A stretch of 49,322 nucleotides of DNA from Colwellia sp. E2M01 (GCF_018860585.1 NZ_JAHKPR010000010.1:89033-138354), one strand, 5' to 3'. Counted from the stretch's first letter, positions 10,551 to 20,820 are shown. Numbers and translations are program-made. The notes: a model not told the origin generated them from the letters alone.

Positions 10551-11354
10551 TTACTTGCTAAGCGCATCACCTAAATGCGGACGAATCTCTTGTAAAACGT
10601 CTTTTAATATACGTGTGTTAGCAGCAACAATATTGCCTGATTGCATATGGTTATGACCGCCAGTAAAGTCAGTTACTAAACCACCGGCTTCAATTACTAA
10701 TAATTCACCTGCAGCGGTGTCCCATGGTTTTAAACCAATTTCAAAGAAACCGTCTACACGACCAGCAGCAACATAAGCAAGATCAAGTGCTGCTGAGCCA
10801 GTGCGGCGCATATCTGAAGTTTTTTGGAATAACGCAGAAAACATTGCCATATAAGCAGCAGTGTGTTGTTTTTGTTTGAATGGAAAGCCTGTAGCTAATA
10901 CAGTACCAGCTAACTCTTTGTTTTTATTAACACGGATTCTAAAGCCATTTAATTGCGCGCCTTTACCACGGCTTGCAGTGAATAATTCACCGCGAACAGG
11001 ATCAAATACAACCGCTTGGTCTAATTTGCCTTTTACTTTTAATGCAATAGAAACAGCAAAGTGAGGAATGCCTTTAATGAAGTTTGTTGTGCCGTCTAAT
11101 GGGTCAACAATCCATTGATAATCGTCATCACTGCCTTTTAAAACACCAGACTCTTCACCGATGATAGTGTGATCTGGGTAAGATTTACGAATAGTTTCGA
11201 TAATTGCTTCTTCAGCACTACGGTCAACACTTGTTACGAAATCGTTAGTGCCTTTTGATTCAACTTCAACTTTATCAAGTTGCTCTAAAGAGCGAACGAT
11301 AACTTTACCGGATGTACGCGCTGCGCGCACGGCAATATTTAGCATTGGATGCAT
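10551..11354 (-). CDS. suhB: Inositol-1-monophosphatase family protein SuhB
   Basis: SuhB hydrolyses inositol monophosphates and, in E. coli, also acts as a NusA-binding factor in rRNA antitermination. The 267-residue protein shows the IMPase metal motifs: GEES near residue 67, the WIVDPLDGTTNF block near 81-92 and WDTAAGELLVIEAGG near 212-226. The length equals E. coli SuhB. It is divergent from trmJ, as in E. coli, where suhB and trmJ also flank the isc locus; this synteny supports orthology. Confidence 0.96.
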   Translation of the reverse strand: MHPMLNIAVRAARTSGKVIVRSLEQLDKVEVESKGTNDFVTSVDRSAEEAIIETIRKSYPDHTIIGEESGVLKGSDDDYQWIVDPLDGTTNFIKGIPHFAVSIALKVKGKLDQAVVFDPVRGELFTASRGKGAQLNGFRIRVNKNKELAGTVLATGFPFKQKQHTAAYMAMFSALFQKTSDMRRTGSAALDLAYVAAGRVDGFFEIGLKPWDTAAGELLVIEAGGLVTDFTGGHNHMQSGNIVAANTRILKDVLQEIRPHLGDALSK

Positions 11355-11832
11355 ATATAGAATACCTATTTGTAAATAAATTTTAAAAGAACAGTAAATC
11401 CCAAGCTAACATTGTCTTGGTGATTATTGAAAATATTGACGATTTATATATCTAACTAAAATTTCTATCTAATTACTGTAACCTAGTGACAAAAGCAACT
11501 AGCGTAACGAGAAAATAGAATAAAAATAAAATAATACAGATGTAGTGGAAATCGAGCGCGCAAATTATAGCAAATAAAAATTCATTTAGCGATAGAGTAA
11601 TTAAAAATAATGTTTAATAAATAAACAGTTTTAGAAGAGTGTTCTATTAAAAAAAATAAAATTCATCAAATAAAATATTTACCAAGCTACAAATCAATAA
11701 TATAGCCTACTTTTGTTAGTCACAGCATTGATCTTCTATGATAGAATACGCCGATAAAATTTGGATACTTTCCATATTCATTAAGTACAGCGTAAGTACA
11801 ACACAATCACAACGTAATAAAGTAGAGTGAAA
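11355..11832. other. Divergent intergenic region suhB/trmJ
   Basis: About 480 AT-rich bases without a supported gene. It should carry promoters for both suhB and trmJ. A TAGAAT hexamer at 11742-11747 is a possible minus-10 for trmJ but has no good minus-35. The long leader of suhB is notable because E. coli suhB is regulated at the RNA level. Confidence 0.4.
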
Positions 11833-12654
11833 ATGTCAGATTCTCAACAGGGTTCGCAACAAAATAACGAAACAGGTTCATTATTAGACCGCGTTAAAAT
11901 AGTATTAGTTAACACATCAGACTGTCGTAATATCGGTAGTGCTGCTCGCGCTATGAAAACAATGGGACTTAGTCAACTGATACTTGTTGATCCAATTGAA
12001 ATGCCAAACGGCCAAGCACAAGCATTAGCAGCTGGTGCAACTGACGTGTTAGCCAATGCTAAGGTAGTAAGCACTCTAGAAGAAGCGATTGAAGATTGTG
12101 GTTTAGTTGTTGGTACAAGTGCGCGTTCACGTACATTACCTTGGCCAATGTTAGAGCCTAGAGACTGTGGCGAAAAAATGATCCTTGAGGCTGAAGAGTA
12201 TCCTGTTGCGTTAGTGTTTGGCCGTGAAAACAGCGGACTAACTAACGAAGAATTACAAATGTGTCATTTTCATGTACAAATACCAGCGAATCCAGATTAC
12301 AGTTCATTGAACTTAGCGATGGCAGTACAAACTTTAAGTTATGAAGTGCGTACCAGTTACTTACTTAGCCACGATCAAAACTATCAAGAGCGCAGTACAG
12401 GTAACGGTAATTCAATTGCAAAACCAAAAAATGAAGACGATGAGCTTTATCCTGTAATTGAAGAAACTGAACGTTTTTATGAGCATTTTGAAAAAGCCCT
12501 TAAATCAACGGGGTTTATTGTAGAAAACCACCCAGGTTTAGTGATGACAAAAATAAGACGTTTATTTAACCGAGCACGGCCTGATGTTAAAGAAGTTAAA
12601 ATGATGCGTGGTATTTTTGCTTCAATGGAAAGAGCAAGCAAAGACAAATCATAG
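11833..12654 (+). CDS. trmJ: tRNA (cytidine/uridine-2'-O-)-methyltransferase TrmJ
   Basis: TrmJ methylates the 2'-OH of residue 32 in several tRNAs using S-adenosylmethionine. The SPOUT knot motifs are all visible: [28 protein letters not shown] and [18 protein letters not shown] long helical C-terminal part ends with RRLFNRARP. The chosen ATG at 11833 gives 273 residues and has AGAG about 6 bases upstream; a GTG at 11827 in the same frame would add two residues. It leads the trmJ-cysE-isc group, as in many gammaproteobacteria. Confidence 0.95.
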   Translation: MSDSQQGSQQNNETGSLLDRVKIVLVNTSDCRNIGSAARAMKTMGLSQLILVDPIEMPNGQAQALAAGATDVLANAKVVSTLEEAIEDCGLVVGTSARSRTLPWPMLEPRDCGEKMILEAEEYPVALVFGRENSGLTNEELQMCHFHVQIPANPDYSSLNLAMAVQTLSYEVRTSYLLSHDQNYQERSTGNGNSIAKPKNEDDELYPVIEETERFYEHFEKALKSTGFIVENHPGLVMTKIRRLFNRARPDVKEVKMMRGIFASMERASKDKS

Positions 12655-12705
12655 TTATTATTTTTGGTAGCGAATTTTAAGAAGAATCAAAGAAAGGATA
12701 AGTTT

Positions 12706-13515
12706 ATGTTTAGCCGTATCAAAGAAGATATCAACAGTGTCTTTGATAGAGACCCAGCTGCTCGCACCAGTTTAGAAGTATTACTAAATTACCCAGGATT
12801 ACATGCTATCTGGTTTCATCGTATTAGCCATAAATTATGGCGTGCGAACTGGAAATTATTAGCACGTATATTTTCTACATTTTCACGTTGGTTAACGGGT
12901 ATTGAAATTCACCCTGGTGCTACTATAGGTAGACGCTTTTTTATCGATCACGGTATGGGGGTTGTTATTGGTGGTACCGCTGAAATCGGTGATGATGTAA
13001 CACTATATCAAGGAGTTACTTTGGGCGGTACTAGTTGGAAGCCAGGTAAACGCCATCCTACCCTTGAAGATAATGTAGTTGTAGGTGCTGGTGCACAAGT
13101 ACTTGGTCCTATAACCATAGGTAAGGGCGGTAAGGTTGGATCTAACTCGGTTGTGGTTAAAGACTTACCAGCGGATGCTACAGCGGTTGGTATCCCAGCT
13201 CGAATTATTACCAATAAAAAGAAAACCGATGAAGCAGAGCAACGTGAAGCTGTTGCTAAAAAATATGGTTTTGATGCTTACGGTGTTTCAAATGACAATC
13301 CAGATCCGGTTGCGAAAGCAATCGGCCGTTTATTAGATCATATGCATTTAATGGACGCTAAGGTAAGTGAACTTTGTAAAGAGGTAAATACCTTAGGTGG
13401 TGATGTTTGCTCACAAAACTTACCTGAGTTAAGTGTCGGTGAATTTGATGAAGATGAAAAAGCAGCAGCTAAGCGCCGTGAAGGTAAAGTAGCAAGTTTC
13501 GATCCCGAAATATAA
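12706..13515 (+). CDS. cysE: Serine O-acetyltransferase, EpsC/NifP type
   Basis: It acetylates serine to O-acetylserine, the acceptor for sulfide in cysteine synthesis. The 269-residue protein lacks the long N-terminal helical domain of enterobacterial CysE and begins [22 protein letters not shown], which is the shorter EpsC/NifP type. Left-handed beta-helix hexapeptides span about residues 65-170, including [24 protein letters not shown] and [12 protein letters not shown] charged tail of about 90 residues ([14 protein letters not shown] near the end) follows. Start ATG 12706 has AAAGGA upstream; a frame extension back to TTG 12664 does not match the family. Its position before iscR suggests that it feeds cysteine to IscS. 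Confidence 0.94.
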   Translation: MFSRIKEDINSVFDRDPAARTSLEVLLNYPGLHAIWFHRISHKLWRANWKLLARIFSTFSRWLTGIEIHPGATIGRRFFIDHGMGVVIGGTAEIGDDVTLYQGVTLGGTSWKPGKRHPTLEDNVVVGAGAQVLGPITIGKGGKVGSNSVVVKDLPADATAVGIPARIITNKKKTDEAEQREAVAKKYGFDAYGVSNDNPDPVAKAIGRLLDHMHLMDAKVSELCKEVNTLGGDVCSQNLPELSVGEFDEDEKAAAKRREGKVASFDPEI

Positions 13516-13600
13516 TCACCTCAACTCACCTAACTTGCTACTTAATAGGAAGTTAGGGTCTTATTATCGATATAAATAATTACTTTGAATTTAATATCTT

Positions 13601-13635
13601 AAGTAATAGTTGACTAAATTAGTCAACTATTACTT
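13601..13635. promoter_or_regulatory. IscR type-1 operator (perfect palindrome)
   Basis: Arms of 17 bp (first arm AAGTAATAGTTGACTAA) are perfect reverse complements around a central A. The inner 25 bases at 13606-13630 match every position of the type-1 IscR consensus ATASYYGACT-RWWWY-AGTCRRSTAT. The site lies about 250 bp before the iscR start and just upstream of a TATAAT hexamer, implying repression by [2Fe-2S]-IscR. Confidence 0.9.
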
Positions 13636-13656
13636 TTAGCCTTATTCTAGTTGTTG

Positions 13657-13662
13657 TATAAT
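13657..13662 (+). promoter_or_regulatory. Probable minus-10 of the iscR promoter
   Basis: TATAAT, preceded by a TG at 13655-13656 arrangement and a poor minus-35, lies between the two IscR operators. A bound repressor would cover the promoter from both sides. Confidence 0.5.
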
Positions 13663-13685
13663 ACCCGAGTAAACTACTAAGGTAT
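13661..13685. promoter_or_regulatory. Second IscR type-1-like operator
   Basis: The 25 bases starting ATACCCGAGT and ending CTAAGGTAT fit the type-1 IscR consensus with about four mismatches. It overlaps the minus-10. Two tandem IscR sites 30 bp apart resemble the multi-site E. coli iscR promoter. Confidence 0.65.
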
Positions 13686-13880
13686 TAGTTTGACTAATCT
13701 GAAAGGTTATGTAGAATGCGCAGCCAACAGGTCATATAAATAAGAAACCTTAGTAGCTCATAAGTAATAGGTTTAATGCTTTTCTTATGGTTTGTTGATA
13801 AATGGTTTAAATTTAGCAGTCCTACTAAATTCATTTTAACTAAAGTTTTGAGTACACAATTCAGTATTTGAGAGCAGATT

Positions 13881-14390
13881 ATGAAACTTACTTCTAAAGG
13901 TCGTTACGCAGTTACTGCCATGTTAGATGTCACTATTCATGCCGTATCTGGACCTGTTTCTTTGGCTGATATTTCAGAACGCCAAGGCATATCACTGTCT
14001 TACTTAGAACAGTTGTTTTCTCGCTTGAGAAAAGAAGGGCTCGTCACCAGTGTTCGTGGACCAGGTGGTGGTTATCGCCTAGGAAGGTGTTCGGCGCAAA
14101 TAGCGGTTGCAGATGTTATTTCTGCCGTCAATGAAAGTGTTGACGCAACTAAATGCTCAGGCAAAGGTAATTGCCAAGATGGAAACCAATGTTTAACACA
14201 CTCTCTTTGGGAAGGGTTAAGCAATCGAATTGAAGAATTTTTGCAAAATATCACCTTGTCACAATTAGTTAATAAGCGTGATGTGCAAGATGTTTCTAAG
14301 CGTCAAGATGACATACATATTAATGCCAATAAAAGCATAGCCTTAGAAACGTTAATAACTACTAAAAGTGTAATGAACGACTGGTCATAA
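13881..14390 (+). CDS. iscR: Fe-S cluster assembly regulator IscR
   Basis: IscR is an Rrf2-family winged-helix repressor that senses cellular Fe-S status through its own [2Fe-2S] cluster. The 169-residue protein has the N-terminal [16 protein letters not shown], the wing [10 protein letters not shown], and the cluster ligands C92, C98, C104 and H107 at exactly the E. coli positions. The C-terminal tail is variable, as in the family. Its own promoter carries two IscR operators, so autoregulation is expected. A GAGAG-like ribosome binding site precedes the ATG, and iscS follows after 44 bp. Confidence 0.98.
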   Translation: MKLTSKGRYAVTAMLDVTIHAVSGPVSLADISERQGISLSYLEQLFSRLRKEGLVTSVRGPGGGYRLGRCSAQIAVADVISAVNESVDATKCSGKGNCQDGNQCLTHSLWEGLSNRIEEFLQNITLSQLVNKRDVQDVSKRQDDIHINANKSIALETLITTKSVMNDWS

Positions 14391-14434
14391 CCAGTTGTGT
14401 CGTATTAAAGATTTACTATCGGAGAGAGCAAGCG

Positions 14435-15649
14435 ATGAAGCTTCCTATATATTTTGATTATTCAGCTACTACACCAGTAGACAAGCGTGTTGCAGAGAAA
14501 ATGATGCAATATATGACTAACGAAGGTCATTTTGGTAACCCAGCATCACGTTCACACAAGTTTGGTTGGCAAGCAGAAGAAGCGGTTGATATCGCCCGTA
14601 ACCAAATTGCAGAATTAATTAATGCTGATCCACGTGAGATTGTTTTCACTTCTGGTGCAACTGAATCTAATAACTTAGCAATTAAAGGTGCGGCTAACTT
14701 CTACAAGAAGAAAGGCAAGCACATTATTACTTGTAAAACTGAGCATAAAGCAGTTTTAGATACGTGTCGTGAATTAGAGCGTCAAGGTTTTGAAGTAACA
14801 TACCTTGATCCTGAAGAAAATGGCTTAATTGACCTAAACAAATTAAATGATGCAATGCGTGATGATACTGTATTAGTAAGTATCATGCATGTGAACAATG
14901 AAATTGGTGTTGTTCAAGACATCAGTGAAATTGGTGAAATGTGTCGTGCACGTAAAATCGTTTTTCATGTTGATGCTGCACAAAGTGCCGGTAAATTACC
15001 AATTGACATGCAATTATTGAAAGTTGATTTAATGTCAATTTCAGCACATAAAATGTACGGCCCGAAAGGTATCGGTGCATTATACGTAAGCCGTAAGCCA
15101 CGTATTCGCCTAGAAGCACAAACACATGGCGGCGGACATGAACGTGGTATGCGCTCTGGTACGTTAGCAACTCACCAAATCGTTGGTATGGGTGAGGCAT
15201 GTCGTTTAGCTAAAGCTGAAATGGCACAAGATTTAGCACACGTTACAGCAATGCGCGATCGTTTATGGGCTGGCGTAAACAGCATGGAACAAGTATTTAT
15301 CAATGGTGATGCTGATAAACGTTACCCAGGTAACCTAAACGTGAGCTTCAACTTTGTTGAAGGTGAATCACTTATCATGGCCTTAAAAGACTTAGCGGTA
15401 TCATCAGGTAGTGCATGTACGTCAGCTAGCTTAGAGCCATCTTATGTACTTCGTGCTTTAGGCTTAAATGATGAAATGGCGCATAGTTCAATTCGTTTTA
15501 GTTTTGGTCGTTTTACGACAGAAGAAGAAGTTGATTACGCAATTAACCTAATTAAAGGTGCAATTGGTCACTTACGTGATATGTCACCGCTTTGGGAAAT
15601 GTTCCAAGACGGCATCGATTTAGATTCTATTGAATGGGCTGGTCACTAA
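14435..15649 (+). CDS. iscS: Cysteine desulfurase IscS
   Basis: A PLP-dependent enzyme that takes sulfur from cysteine and delivers it as persulfide to IscU and to tRNA-thiolation proteins. The 404-residue length equals the E. coli enzyme. Landmarks are H104, PLP-lysine K206 in [10 protein letters not shown], and the mobile-loop catalytic C328 in [13 protein letters not shown]. The GGAGAG ribosome binding site is strong. It is the second gene of the isc operon. Confidence 0.98.
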   Translation: MKLPIYFDYSATTPVDKRVAEKMMQYMTNEGHFGNPASRSHKFGWQAEEAVDIARNQIAELINADPREIVFTSGATESNNLAIKGAANFYKKKGKHIITCKTEHKAVLDTCRELERQGFEVTYLDPEENGLIDLNKLNDAMRDDTVLVSIMHVNNEIGVVQDISEIGEMCRARKIVFHVDAAQSAGKLPIDMQLLKVDLMSISAHKMYGPKGIGALYVSRKPRIRLEAQTHGGGHERGMRSGTLATHQIVGMGEACRLAKAEMAQDLAHVTAMRDRLWAGVNSMEQVFINGDADKRYPGNLNVSFNFVEGESLIMALKDLAVSSGSACTSASLEPSYVLRALGLNDEMAHSSIRFSFGRFTTEEEVDYAINLIKGAIGHLRDMSPLWEMFQDGIDLDSIEWAGH

Positions 15650-15744
15650 GCGATATAAGTTTTAGTGAACAACACATTATTTAAATAACACTCAATGTCA
15701 GATCGCTTCATAGAAAACTGTCTGACACAAGCTAGGAGAATAAC

Positions 15745-16128
15745 ATGGCTTACAGCGAAAAAGTACTAGACCATTATGAGAACCCACGTAACGTTGGTTC
15801 ACTTGATAAAAACGATCCATCAGTAGCAACTGGTATGGTTGGCGCACCAGCATGTGGTGACGTAATGAAGTTACAACTTAAAATTTCTGATACCGGTATC
15901 ATTGAAGATGCTAAGTTCAAAACTTACGGTTGTGGCTCTGCAATTGCTTCAAGTTCATTAGTAACAGAATGGGTTAAAGGCAAGTCAATTGACGAAGCTG
16001 GTAGCATTAAAAATACTGATATTGCTGAAGAGTTAGCATTACCACCAGTAAAAATTCATTGCTCTATTTTGGCTGAAGATGCTATCAAAGCAGCAATTGA
16101 AGATTACAAAACTAAACAAGGTAAATAA
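15745..16128 (+). CDS. iscU: Iron-sulfur cluster scaffold IscU
   Basis: IscU holds the nascent [2Fe-2S] cluster. The 127-residue protein has cluster ligands C37, C63, H105 and C106 and the labile-cluster residue D39. The LPPVK motif at 99-103 is the recognition site of the HscA chaperone. It begins [18 protein letters not shown] as in E. coli. A GGAG ribosome binding site precedes the ATG, and iscA follows after 11 bp. Confidence 0.98.
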   Translation: MAYSEKVLDHYENPRNVGSLDKNDPSVATGMVGAPACGDVMKLQLKISDTGIIEDAKFKTYGCGSAIASSSLVTEWVKGKSIDEAGSIKNTDIAEELALPPVKIHCSILAEDAIKAAIEDYKTKQGK

Positions 16129-16139
16129 CGGAGAAACCA

Positions 16140-16463
16140 ATGTCTGTAACCATGACACCTGCAGCAGCTGAACGAGTTAAATCTTTCATGCAAAACCGTG
16201 GCAAAGGACTTGGGCTTCGCTTAGGTATTAAAACTACCGGTTGTTCAGGTTTAGCCTATGTGCTTGAATTTGTTGATGACCTTAACGAAGATGATGAAAT
16301 GTTCACTATTGAGGACGTTAACATCATCATCGACGCGAAAAGCTTGGTTTATCTTGATGGTATTGAACTCGACTTTACTAAAGAAGGTTTGAACGAAGGC
16401 TTTAAATTCACCAATCCTAATGCCAAAGGTGAGTGTGGGTGTGGTGAATCGTTCAACGTATAA
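16140..16463 (+). CDS. iscA: Iron-sulfur cluster assembly protein IscA
   Basis: An A-type carrier that matures [4Fe-4S] proteins. The 107-residue protein has the three invariant cysteines C35, C99 and C101, in TGCSGLAY and GECGCGESF. The start lies 11 bp after iscU with GGAGAAACC as ribosome binding site, so it is co-transcribed and probably coupled. A 197-bp gap with an R1 repeat follows before hscB, which is unusual inside an isc operon. Confidence 0.98.
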   Translation: MSVTMTPAAAERVKSFMQNRGKGLGLRLGIKTTGCSGLAYVLEFVDDLNEDDEMFTIEDVNIIIDAKSLVYLDGIELDFTKEGLNEGFKFTNPNAKGECGCGESFNV

Positions 16464-16502
16464 TACTTAAACTCTTTGTAACTTGATTCAATTACCGCGT
16501 TG

Positions 16503-16543
16503 AAAGTGCTCATTGACATGCGTCAACTCCGCGCTTTCGCCTT
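16503..16543 (+). repeat. R1 repeat, copy 4 (between iscA and hscB)
   Basis: Outer arms AAAGTGC and GCGCTTT, inner arms TTGAC and GTCAA around ATGC. Compared with copy 3, both sides of one outer pair have changed and still pair, the signature of a preserved hairpin. It splits the isc operon into iscRSUA and hscBA-fdx parts. Confidence 0.82.
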
Positions 16544-16660
16544 GTACTTGAAGCAAGTTTCTTCGAGTTTAAAACATTATATAAGGTAAAGAATAAAGTT
16601 AAACCTTTTAACACTAAGCTTATATCTCAAGCTTTAAATACTACTTTCTAGGTGCTAGCC

Positions 16661-17188
16661 GTGAATTATTTTCAACTATTCAACATTGAAGAGTCCTTTG
16701 ATGTCGACATTTCGCAACTTTCCTCTAGTTATCAAACGTTGCAAAAATCCGTACATCCTGACAAGTTCGCTCATACTTCCGAGCAGGAGCAACGCATTGC
16801 GGTGCAAAAATCTGCACAGATTAATGATGCTTATCAAACTTTAAAAAATCCTTTGTTACGTGCTGAATATATATTGACAGAACGTGGCGTTGATATGCCA
16901 AGCGAGCAAAATACCTTTGGCGATACCAGCTTTTTAATGCATCAAATGGAACTGCGCGAAATGCTTGAAGATATAGAGCACGCGAGCGATGTTGATCAAG
17001 CATTATTAGAAGCACAGCGAGTTTTTTCAAGTGAATACCTAGAGCTTTCTCAACAGATGCGAGCTCAGATCATTGAAAATAGCGATGCATCAAATAGTGG
17101 CGCATGCGATAATTTACGCAAGTTAAAGTTTTATCAAAAACTGAACATTGAATTAGATCGTCTAGAAGATAGTTTGTTTGACGATTAA
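16661..17188 (+). CDS. hscB: J-domain co-chaperone HscB
   Basis: HscB binds IscU and stimulates the ATPase of HscA during cluster transfer. The start chosen is GTG 16661 (175 residues), giving MNYFQLFNIEE like the MDYFTLFGL start of E. coli HscB (171); AGGTG lies 6-10 bases upstream. A GTG at 16652 would add three residues. The HPD motif is at about residues 32-34 in VHPDKFA, followed by the three-helix IscU-binding domain with FLMHQMELREMLE and the conserved LRKLKFYQKLN. Confidence 0.95.
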   Translation: MNYFQLFNIEESFDVDISQLSSSYQTLQKSVHPDKFAHTSEQEQRIAVQKSAQINDAYQTLKNPLLRAEYILTERGVDMPSEQNTFGDTSFLMHQMELREMLEDIEHASDVDQALLEAQRVFSSEYLELSQQMRAQIIENSDASNSGACDNLRKLKFYQKLNIELDRLEDSLFDD

Positions 17189-17254
17189 CTTGGCAAGTTA
17201 ATAGCTAAGTCCGAGTAAATTAGAAATCACCGAACCAAAAAACTGAGTTTAATC

Positions 17255-19117
17255 ATGGCTTTATTACAAATAGCAGAACCTGGTCAAAGTACCGTTCCTC
17301 ATGAACACAGATTAGCAGCAGGTATCGACCTTGGTACTACCAATTCATTGATCGCCAGTGTGCAAAGCGGAAACCCGCGTACTTTATCTGATGAACAAAA
17401 CCGTGACATTTTACCTTCGGTAGTTAGTTACCAAACTGATAACACCTTAGTCGGTTATGATGCACAAGCATTGAGCGTTACTGACCCACAAAACACAGTG
17501 ACCTCTGCCAAACGGTTAATCGGTCGCTCTTTACCTGATATTAAAAGTAAATATCCGTCATTACCGTATGACTTTTGCGGCGAGGATAATCATCCTGAAA
17601 TAATGACACGCAAAGGTGCAGTAAACCCTGTGCAAGTTTCAGCTGAAATTTTAAAAACCTTAAACGCTAGAGCAGAATCTACATTAGGTGGCGAGCTTAC
17701 AGGTGTAGTTATTACTGTACCGGCGCATTTTGATGATGCACAACGCCAAAGCACTAAAGACGCGGCAAAATTAGCAGGCGTTACGGTTTTACGTTTATTG
17801 AATGAGCCAACGGCAGCGGCAGTTGCTTACGGTTTAGATTCTGGCCAAGAAGGTGTTATCGCGGTATATGATTTAGGTGGCGGTACTTTTGATATTTCAA
17901 TTTTACGTTTAAACAAAGGCGTATTTGAAGTGTTAGCAACTGGTGGTGATTCAGCCCTTGGTGGTGATGATTTTGATGTTGTTTTAGTTGATTATATTGT
18001 TGAGCAAGCAGGCTTAGTTAGACCGTTATCGCCATCATTAGAACGTCAATTAATGCAGCAAGCTTGTTCGGTTAAAGAACAGTTAACAGATGCTGATGAA
18101 GTTGAGATAAAACTTAACTTAGAAAATGATACTACTTGGACACAAAGCATTACTAAAGCTAAATTTAATGAGTTAATTGGTGGCTTAGTTAATAAAACCT
18201 TACGCGCTTGTCGTCGCACTTTGAAAGATGCTGATATCAGCATTGATGAAGTGATTGAAACGGTTATGGTTGGCGGCTCTACTCGTGTGCCATTAGTGCG
18301 CAGTGAAGTTGAAAAATACTTTAACAAAACACCATTAACCTCAATTGACCCTGATAAAGTGGTTGCCATTGGCGCGGCTATTCAAGCCGATATTTTAGCG
18401 GGCAATAAGCCTGACAGTGATATGTTATTGCTTGATGTTATTCCATTATCGCTTGGTTTAGAAACCATGGGCGGCTTGGTTGAAAAAGTGATTTCGCGTA
18501 ACACCACAATACCTACCGCTAAAGCACAGGAATTTACTACCTTTAAAGATGGTCAAACGGCGATGGCTGTACATGTATTGCAAGGTGAGCGCGAATTAGT
18601 TGATGATTGTCGTTCGCTAGCGCGTTTTGAACTTCGTGGTATTCCTCCAATGACCGCAGGTGCTGCGCATATTCGTGTTACTTTCAAAGTAGATGCAGAT
18701 GGTTTACTTTCTGTTTCAGCCATGGAAAAGTCTACAGGTGTTGAAGCGAGTATTGAAGTTAAGCCTTCATTTGGTCTTGATGATAATCAAATTTCTCAAA
18801 TGATTAAAGATTCAATGACTAATGCTGCAGATGACATGCAAGCACGTATGTTAAAAGAGCAACAAGTTGAAGCGGCGCGAGTAATTGAGTCAGTACAAGC
18901 GGCACTAGTTGCCGATAGCCACTTACTTAACAGTGACGAAATTTTAGCTATTGAGGCGACTATTAAAGCGTTGAGTGATGTAAGCCAAGGTGATGATATT
19001 AAAGCGATAGAGTCAGCGCTTAAAGTCATCAGTGATAGTACAGATATGTTTGCTGAGCGTCGTATGGACAGCTCAATAAGTAAAGCCTTAGCAGGACAAG
19101 AAGTTGACAAAATTTAA
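17255..19117 (+). CDS. hscA: Fe-S assembly chaperone HscA (Hsp70 family)
   Basis: A specialised DnaK-like ATPase that binds the LPPVK motif of IscU and drives cluster release. The 620-residue protein begins with the HscA-specific [10 protein letters not shown] leader. Its nucleotide-binding domain contains [40 protein letters not shown] and [13 protein letters not shown] substrate-binding domain (about 385-500) and a helical lid follow. Length fits E. coli HscA (616). It follows hscB by 66 bp. Confidence 0.97.
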   Translation: MALLQIAEPGQSTVPHEHRLAAGIDLGTTNSLIASVQSGNPRTLSDEQNRDILPSVVSYQTDNTLVGYDAQALSVTDPQNTVTSAKRLIGRSLPDIKSKYPSLPYDFCGEDNHPEIMTRKGAVNPVQVSAEILKTLNARAESTLGGELTGVVITVPAHFDDAQRQSTKDAAKLAGVTVLRLLNEPTAAAVAYGLDSGQEGVIAVYDLGGGTFDISILRLNKGVFEVLATGGDSALGGDDFDVVLVDYIVEQAGLVRPLSPSLERQLMQQACSVKEQLTDADEVEIKLNLENDTTWTQSITKAKFNELIGGLVNKTLRACRRTLKDADISIDEVIETVMVGGSTRVPLVRSEVEKYFNKTPLTSIDPDKVVAIGAAIQADILAGNKPDSDMLLLDVIPLSLGLETMGGLVEKVISRNTTIPTAKAQEFTTFKDGQTAMAVHVLQGERELVDDCRSLARFELRGIPPMTAGAAHIRVTFKVDADGLLSVSAMEKSTGVEASIEVKPSFGLDDNQISQMIKDSMTNAADDMQARMLKEQQVEAARVIESVQAALVADSHLLNSDEILAIEATIKALSDVSQGDDIKAIESALKVISDSTDMFAERRMDSSISKALAGQEVDKI

Positions 19118-19258
19118 ATAAATTAACAACACTATTTTATAAACGCCTTTAATGTTGTCTATGTTAACCTTGTATATATTAATATCGTCAAAGTAGTATC
19201 GTTAAAATAAGATAGTCTTTAAGTTAGGCGCAAGCCTCGTAAGCAGAGAATAAATAAA

Positions 19259-19597
19259 ATGCCAAAAATTATATTTTTACCAAATGAAGAATTATGCCCT
19301 GAAGGTGCTGTTCTTGAAGCCGAAACAGGTGAAAGCGTATTAAATGTCGCTTTAAAAAATGATATTGGAATAGAGCATGCTTGTGAAAAAGTATGTGCCT
19401 GTACAACCTGTCACGTGATCATTCGTGAAGGTTTAGATTCTATTGAAGAAAGTGATGAGCTTGAAGACGACATGCTTGATAAAGCGTGGGGATTAGAGCC
19501 AGAATCACGTCTTAGCTGTCAATCAATTGTTGGCACTGAAGACTTAGTGGTAGATATTCCTAAGTACACAGTAAACATGGTGTCTGAAAACCACTAA
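19259..19597 (+). CDS. fdx: ISC-type [2Fe-2S] ferredoxin
   Basis: It supplies electrons for cluster assembly by IscS/IscU. The 112-residue protein has [2Fe-2S] ligands C42, C48, C51 and C87 at the E. coli Fdx positions, plus the non-ligand C46. An acidic stretch at 62-72 (IEESDELEDD) is typical of interaction with IscS. It is the last gene of the operon: a terminator follows and no iscX is present. It starts 141 bp after hscA, so an extra promoter is possible. Confidence 0.97.
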   Translation: MPKIIFLPNEELCPEGAVLEAETGESVLNVALKNDIGIEHACEKVCACTTCHVIIREGLDSIEESDELEDDMLDKAWGLEPESRLSCQSIVGTEDLVVDIPKYTVNMVSENH

Positions 19598-19630
19598 TTA
19601 AAAATAGGTAGTGACTTAATTCACTATTAT

Positions 19631-19668
19631 AAAAGGCCATTAACCTATTTGTGTTAATGGCCTTTTTT
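19631..19668 (+). terminator. Intrinsic terminator of the isc operon
   Basis: Fourteen-bp arms starting AAAAGGCCATTAAC pair perfectly around an 8-base loop, followed by a T-run. It marks the end of iscR-fdx. Confidence 0.92.
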
Positions 19669-19884
19669 GATCAAGCACATAAATAACCTAATATAGTAAA
19701 TATCATTTATGGAATTTACTGTACCATTTTTAGCTGTTTATATTATTTATAAAATCAATATACTAGCGCCCTAAGATAGACAAGGTTAATTATGATTTTA
19801 ATTCGAGTAAGCTCGAAAACGCTTGAATTAAGTCTTTAAAAACTAGCCAGTCAGCATAGCTTAAAATTATTGGAGAAGTAAACA

Positions 19885-20757
19885 ATGTGGATCATCTATG
19901 CATTATTAGCAGCCCTTTTCTTTGGTATACGAGGAGTAATGTACCAATGGACATCACAGAAAAACATTAATCGTAACTTAATGCTTTTCGGGGTTTTCTT
20001 TGTGGGTTGTGTGATCAGCGCCGTTGCAATGCTAGTGCTCGAACAACAATTTTATACATGGAAAGATGTTACTGTAGGCATGCTGTTAGGGTTAGGATCT
20101 TTTTCTGCTAATGCCTTTTTGCATAAAGGTTTCTCGGTTGGTAAAGCTTCGCTCATTGGGGTTTTATCTGGTTTAACGCCACTATTTGTAGTGTTGTTAG
20201 CTTTTTTAATATGGAAAGAAACATTAACCGCTCTACAATTAGTCGGTTTCGTGATCATCTTTGTTGGTCTTTATATAATCCGTTATTCAAATGACATATC
20301 TTTTAAAAACTTACAAGGTGCCCAGTGGGGCTTACTTGCGGCACTTTTCTTTTCATTTAACGACTTATTAAGTAAACAATCTACCCGCCTTGAAGCTGAT
20401 CTGTTTGCAACTTTATTTTTAATGTTCGGTGTAGGCAGTTTCTTATTTGCGGCGAGTTGGTTAAAAAATAAAAACAATTATGTTATCGATGAAAATGATC
20501 AGCGTCCGCGTTGGTCAAATGGCAAAACTTTTTCTTGTGGTTTACTCGTCGGCTTGACTAACGTAGCAGGTATGATTGCAATAATCTCAGCGTTTGCAAT
20601 CGGTACTACAGGTCTAGTTTCGGCAATATCAGCAATGAATATTTTAATCATTATCTTGTATTCACGTGTTTTTCTAAAAGAATCTTTTAGTCGTCAAGAG
20701 ATTATAGGTTTAACCACAGCTATTGTCGGTATTTTGGTCTTACGTTTAAGCCAGTAA
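19885..20757 (+). CDS. EamA/DMT-family membrane transporter
   Basis: A 290-residue inner-membrane protein with about ten hydrophobic helices arranged as two EamA halves, roughly 2-135 and 150-288. Each half ends with the family pattern: LVGFVIIFVGLYIIRYS near 115-131 and the QEIIGLTTAIVGILVL block near 270-286. The family exports small metabolites such as amino acids, nucleosides and polyamines; the substrate cannot be told from sequence. GGAG precedes the ATG. It appears monocistronic, with a palindromic R2 repeat after it. Confidence 0.88.
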   Translation: MWIIYALLAALFFGIRGVMYQWTSQKNINRNLMLFGVFFVGCVISAVAMLVLEQQFYTWKDVTVGMLLGLGSFSANAFLHKGFSVGKASLIGVLSGLTPLFVVLLAFLIWKETLTALQLVGFVIIFVGLYIIRYSNDISFKNLQGAQWGLLAALFFSFNDLLSKQSTRLEADLFATLFLMFGVGSFLFAASWLKNKNNYVIDENDQRPRWSNGKTFSCGLLVGLTNVAGMIAIISAFAIGTTGLVSAISAMNILIIILYSRVFLKESFSRQEIIGLTTAIVGILVLRLSQ

Positions 20758-20790
20758 ATCTATTACATGCCTAGCCGTTGGCTCTGGAAC

Positions 20791-20820
20791 GTCATCCCCG
20801 AGGTGTCTTGTCGGGGATCC
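20791..20820 (+). repeat. R2 REP-like palindrome, solitary copy
   Basis: Arms ATCCCCGA and TCGGGGAT form an 8-bp stem with GTC before and CC after. It is almost identical to the central unit at 29519-29548. It is intergenic, just after the DMT transporter. Confidence 0.8.

Noticed and set aside
14922-15200. Antisense 92-codon frame inside iscS
   Set aside because: It has no ribosome binding site or family features and lies wholly opposite a conserved gene; it is a shadow of iscS codon use.
18046-18369. Antisense 107-codon frame inside hscA
   Set aside because: Low-complexity S/T/L-rich translation opposite a conserved Hsp70 gene; no independent support.
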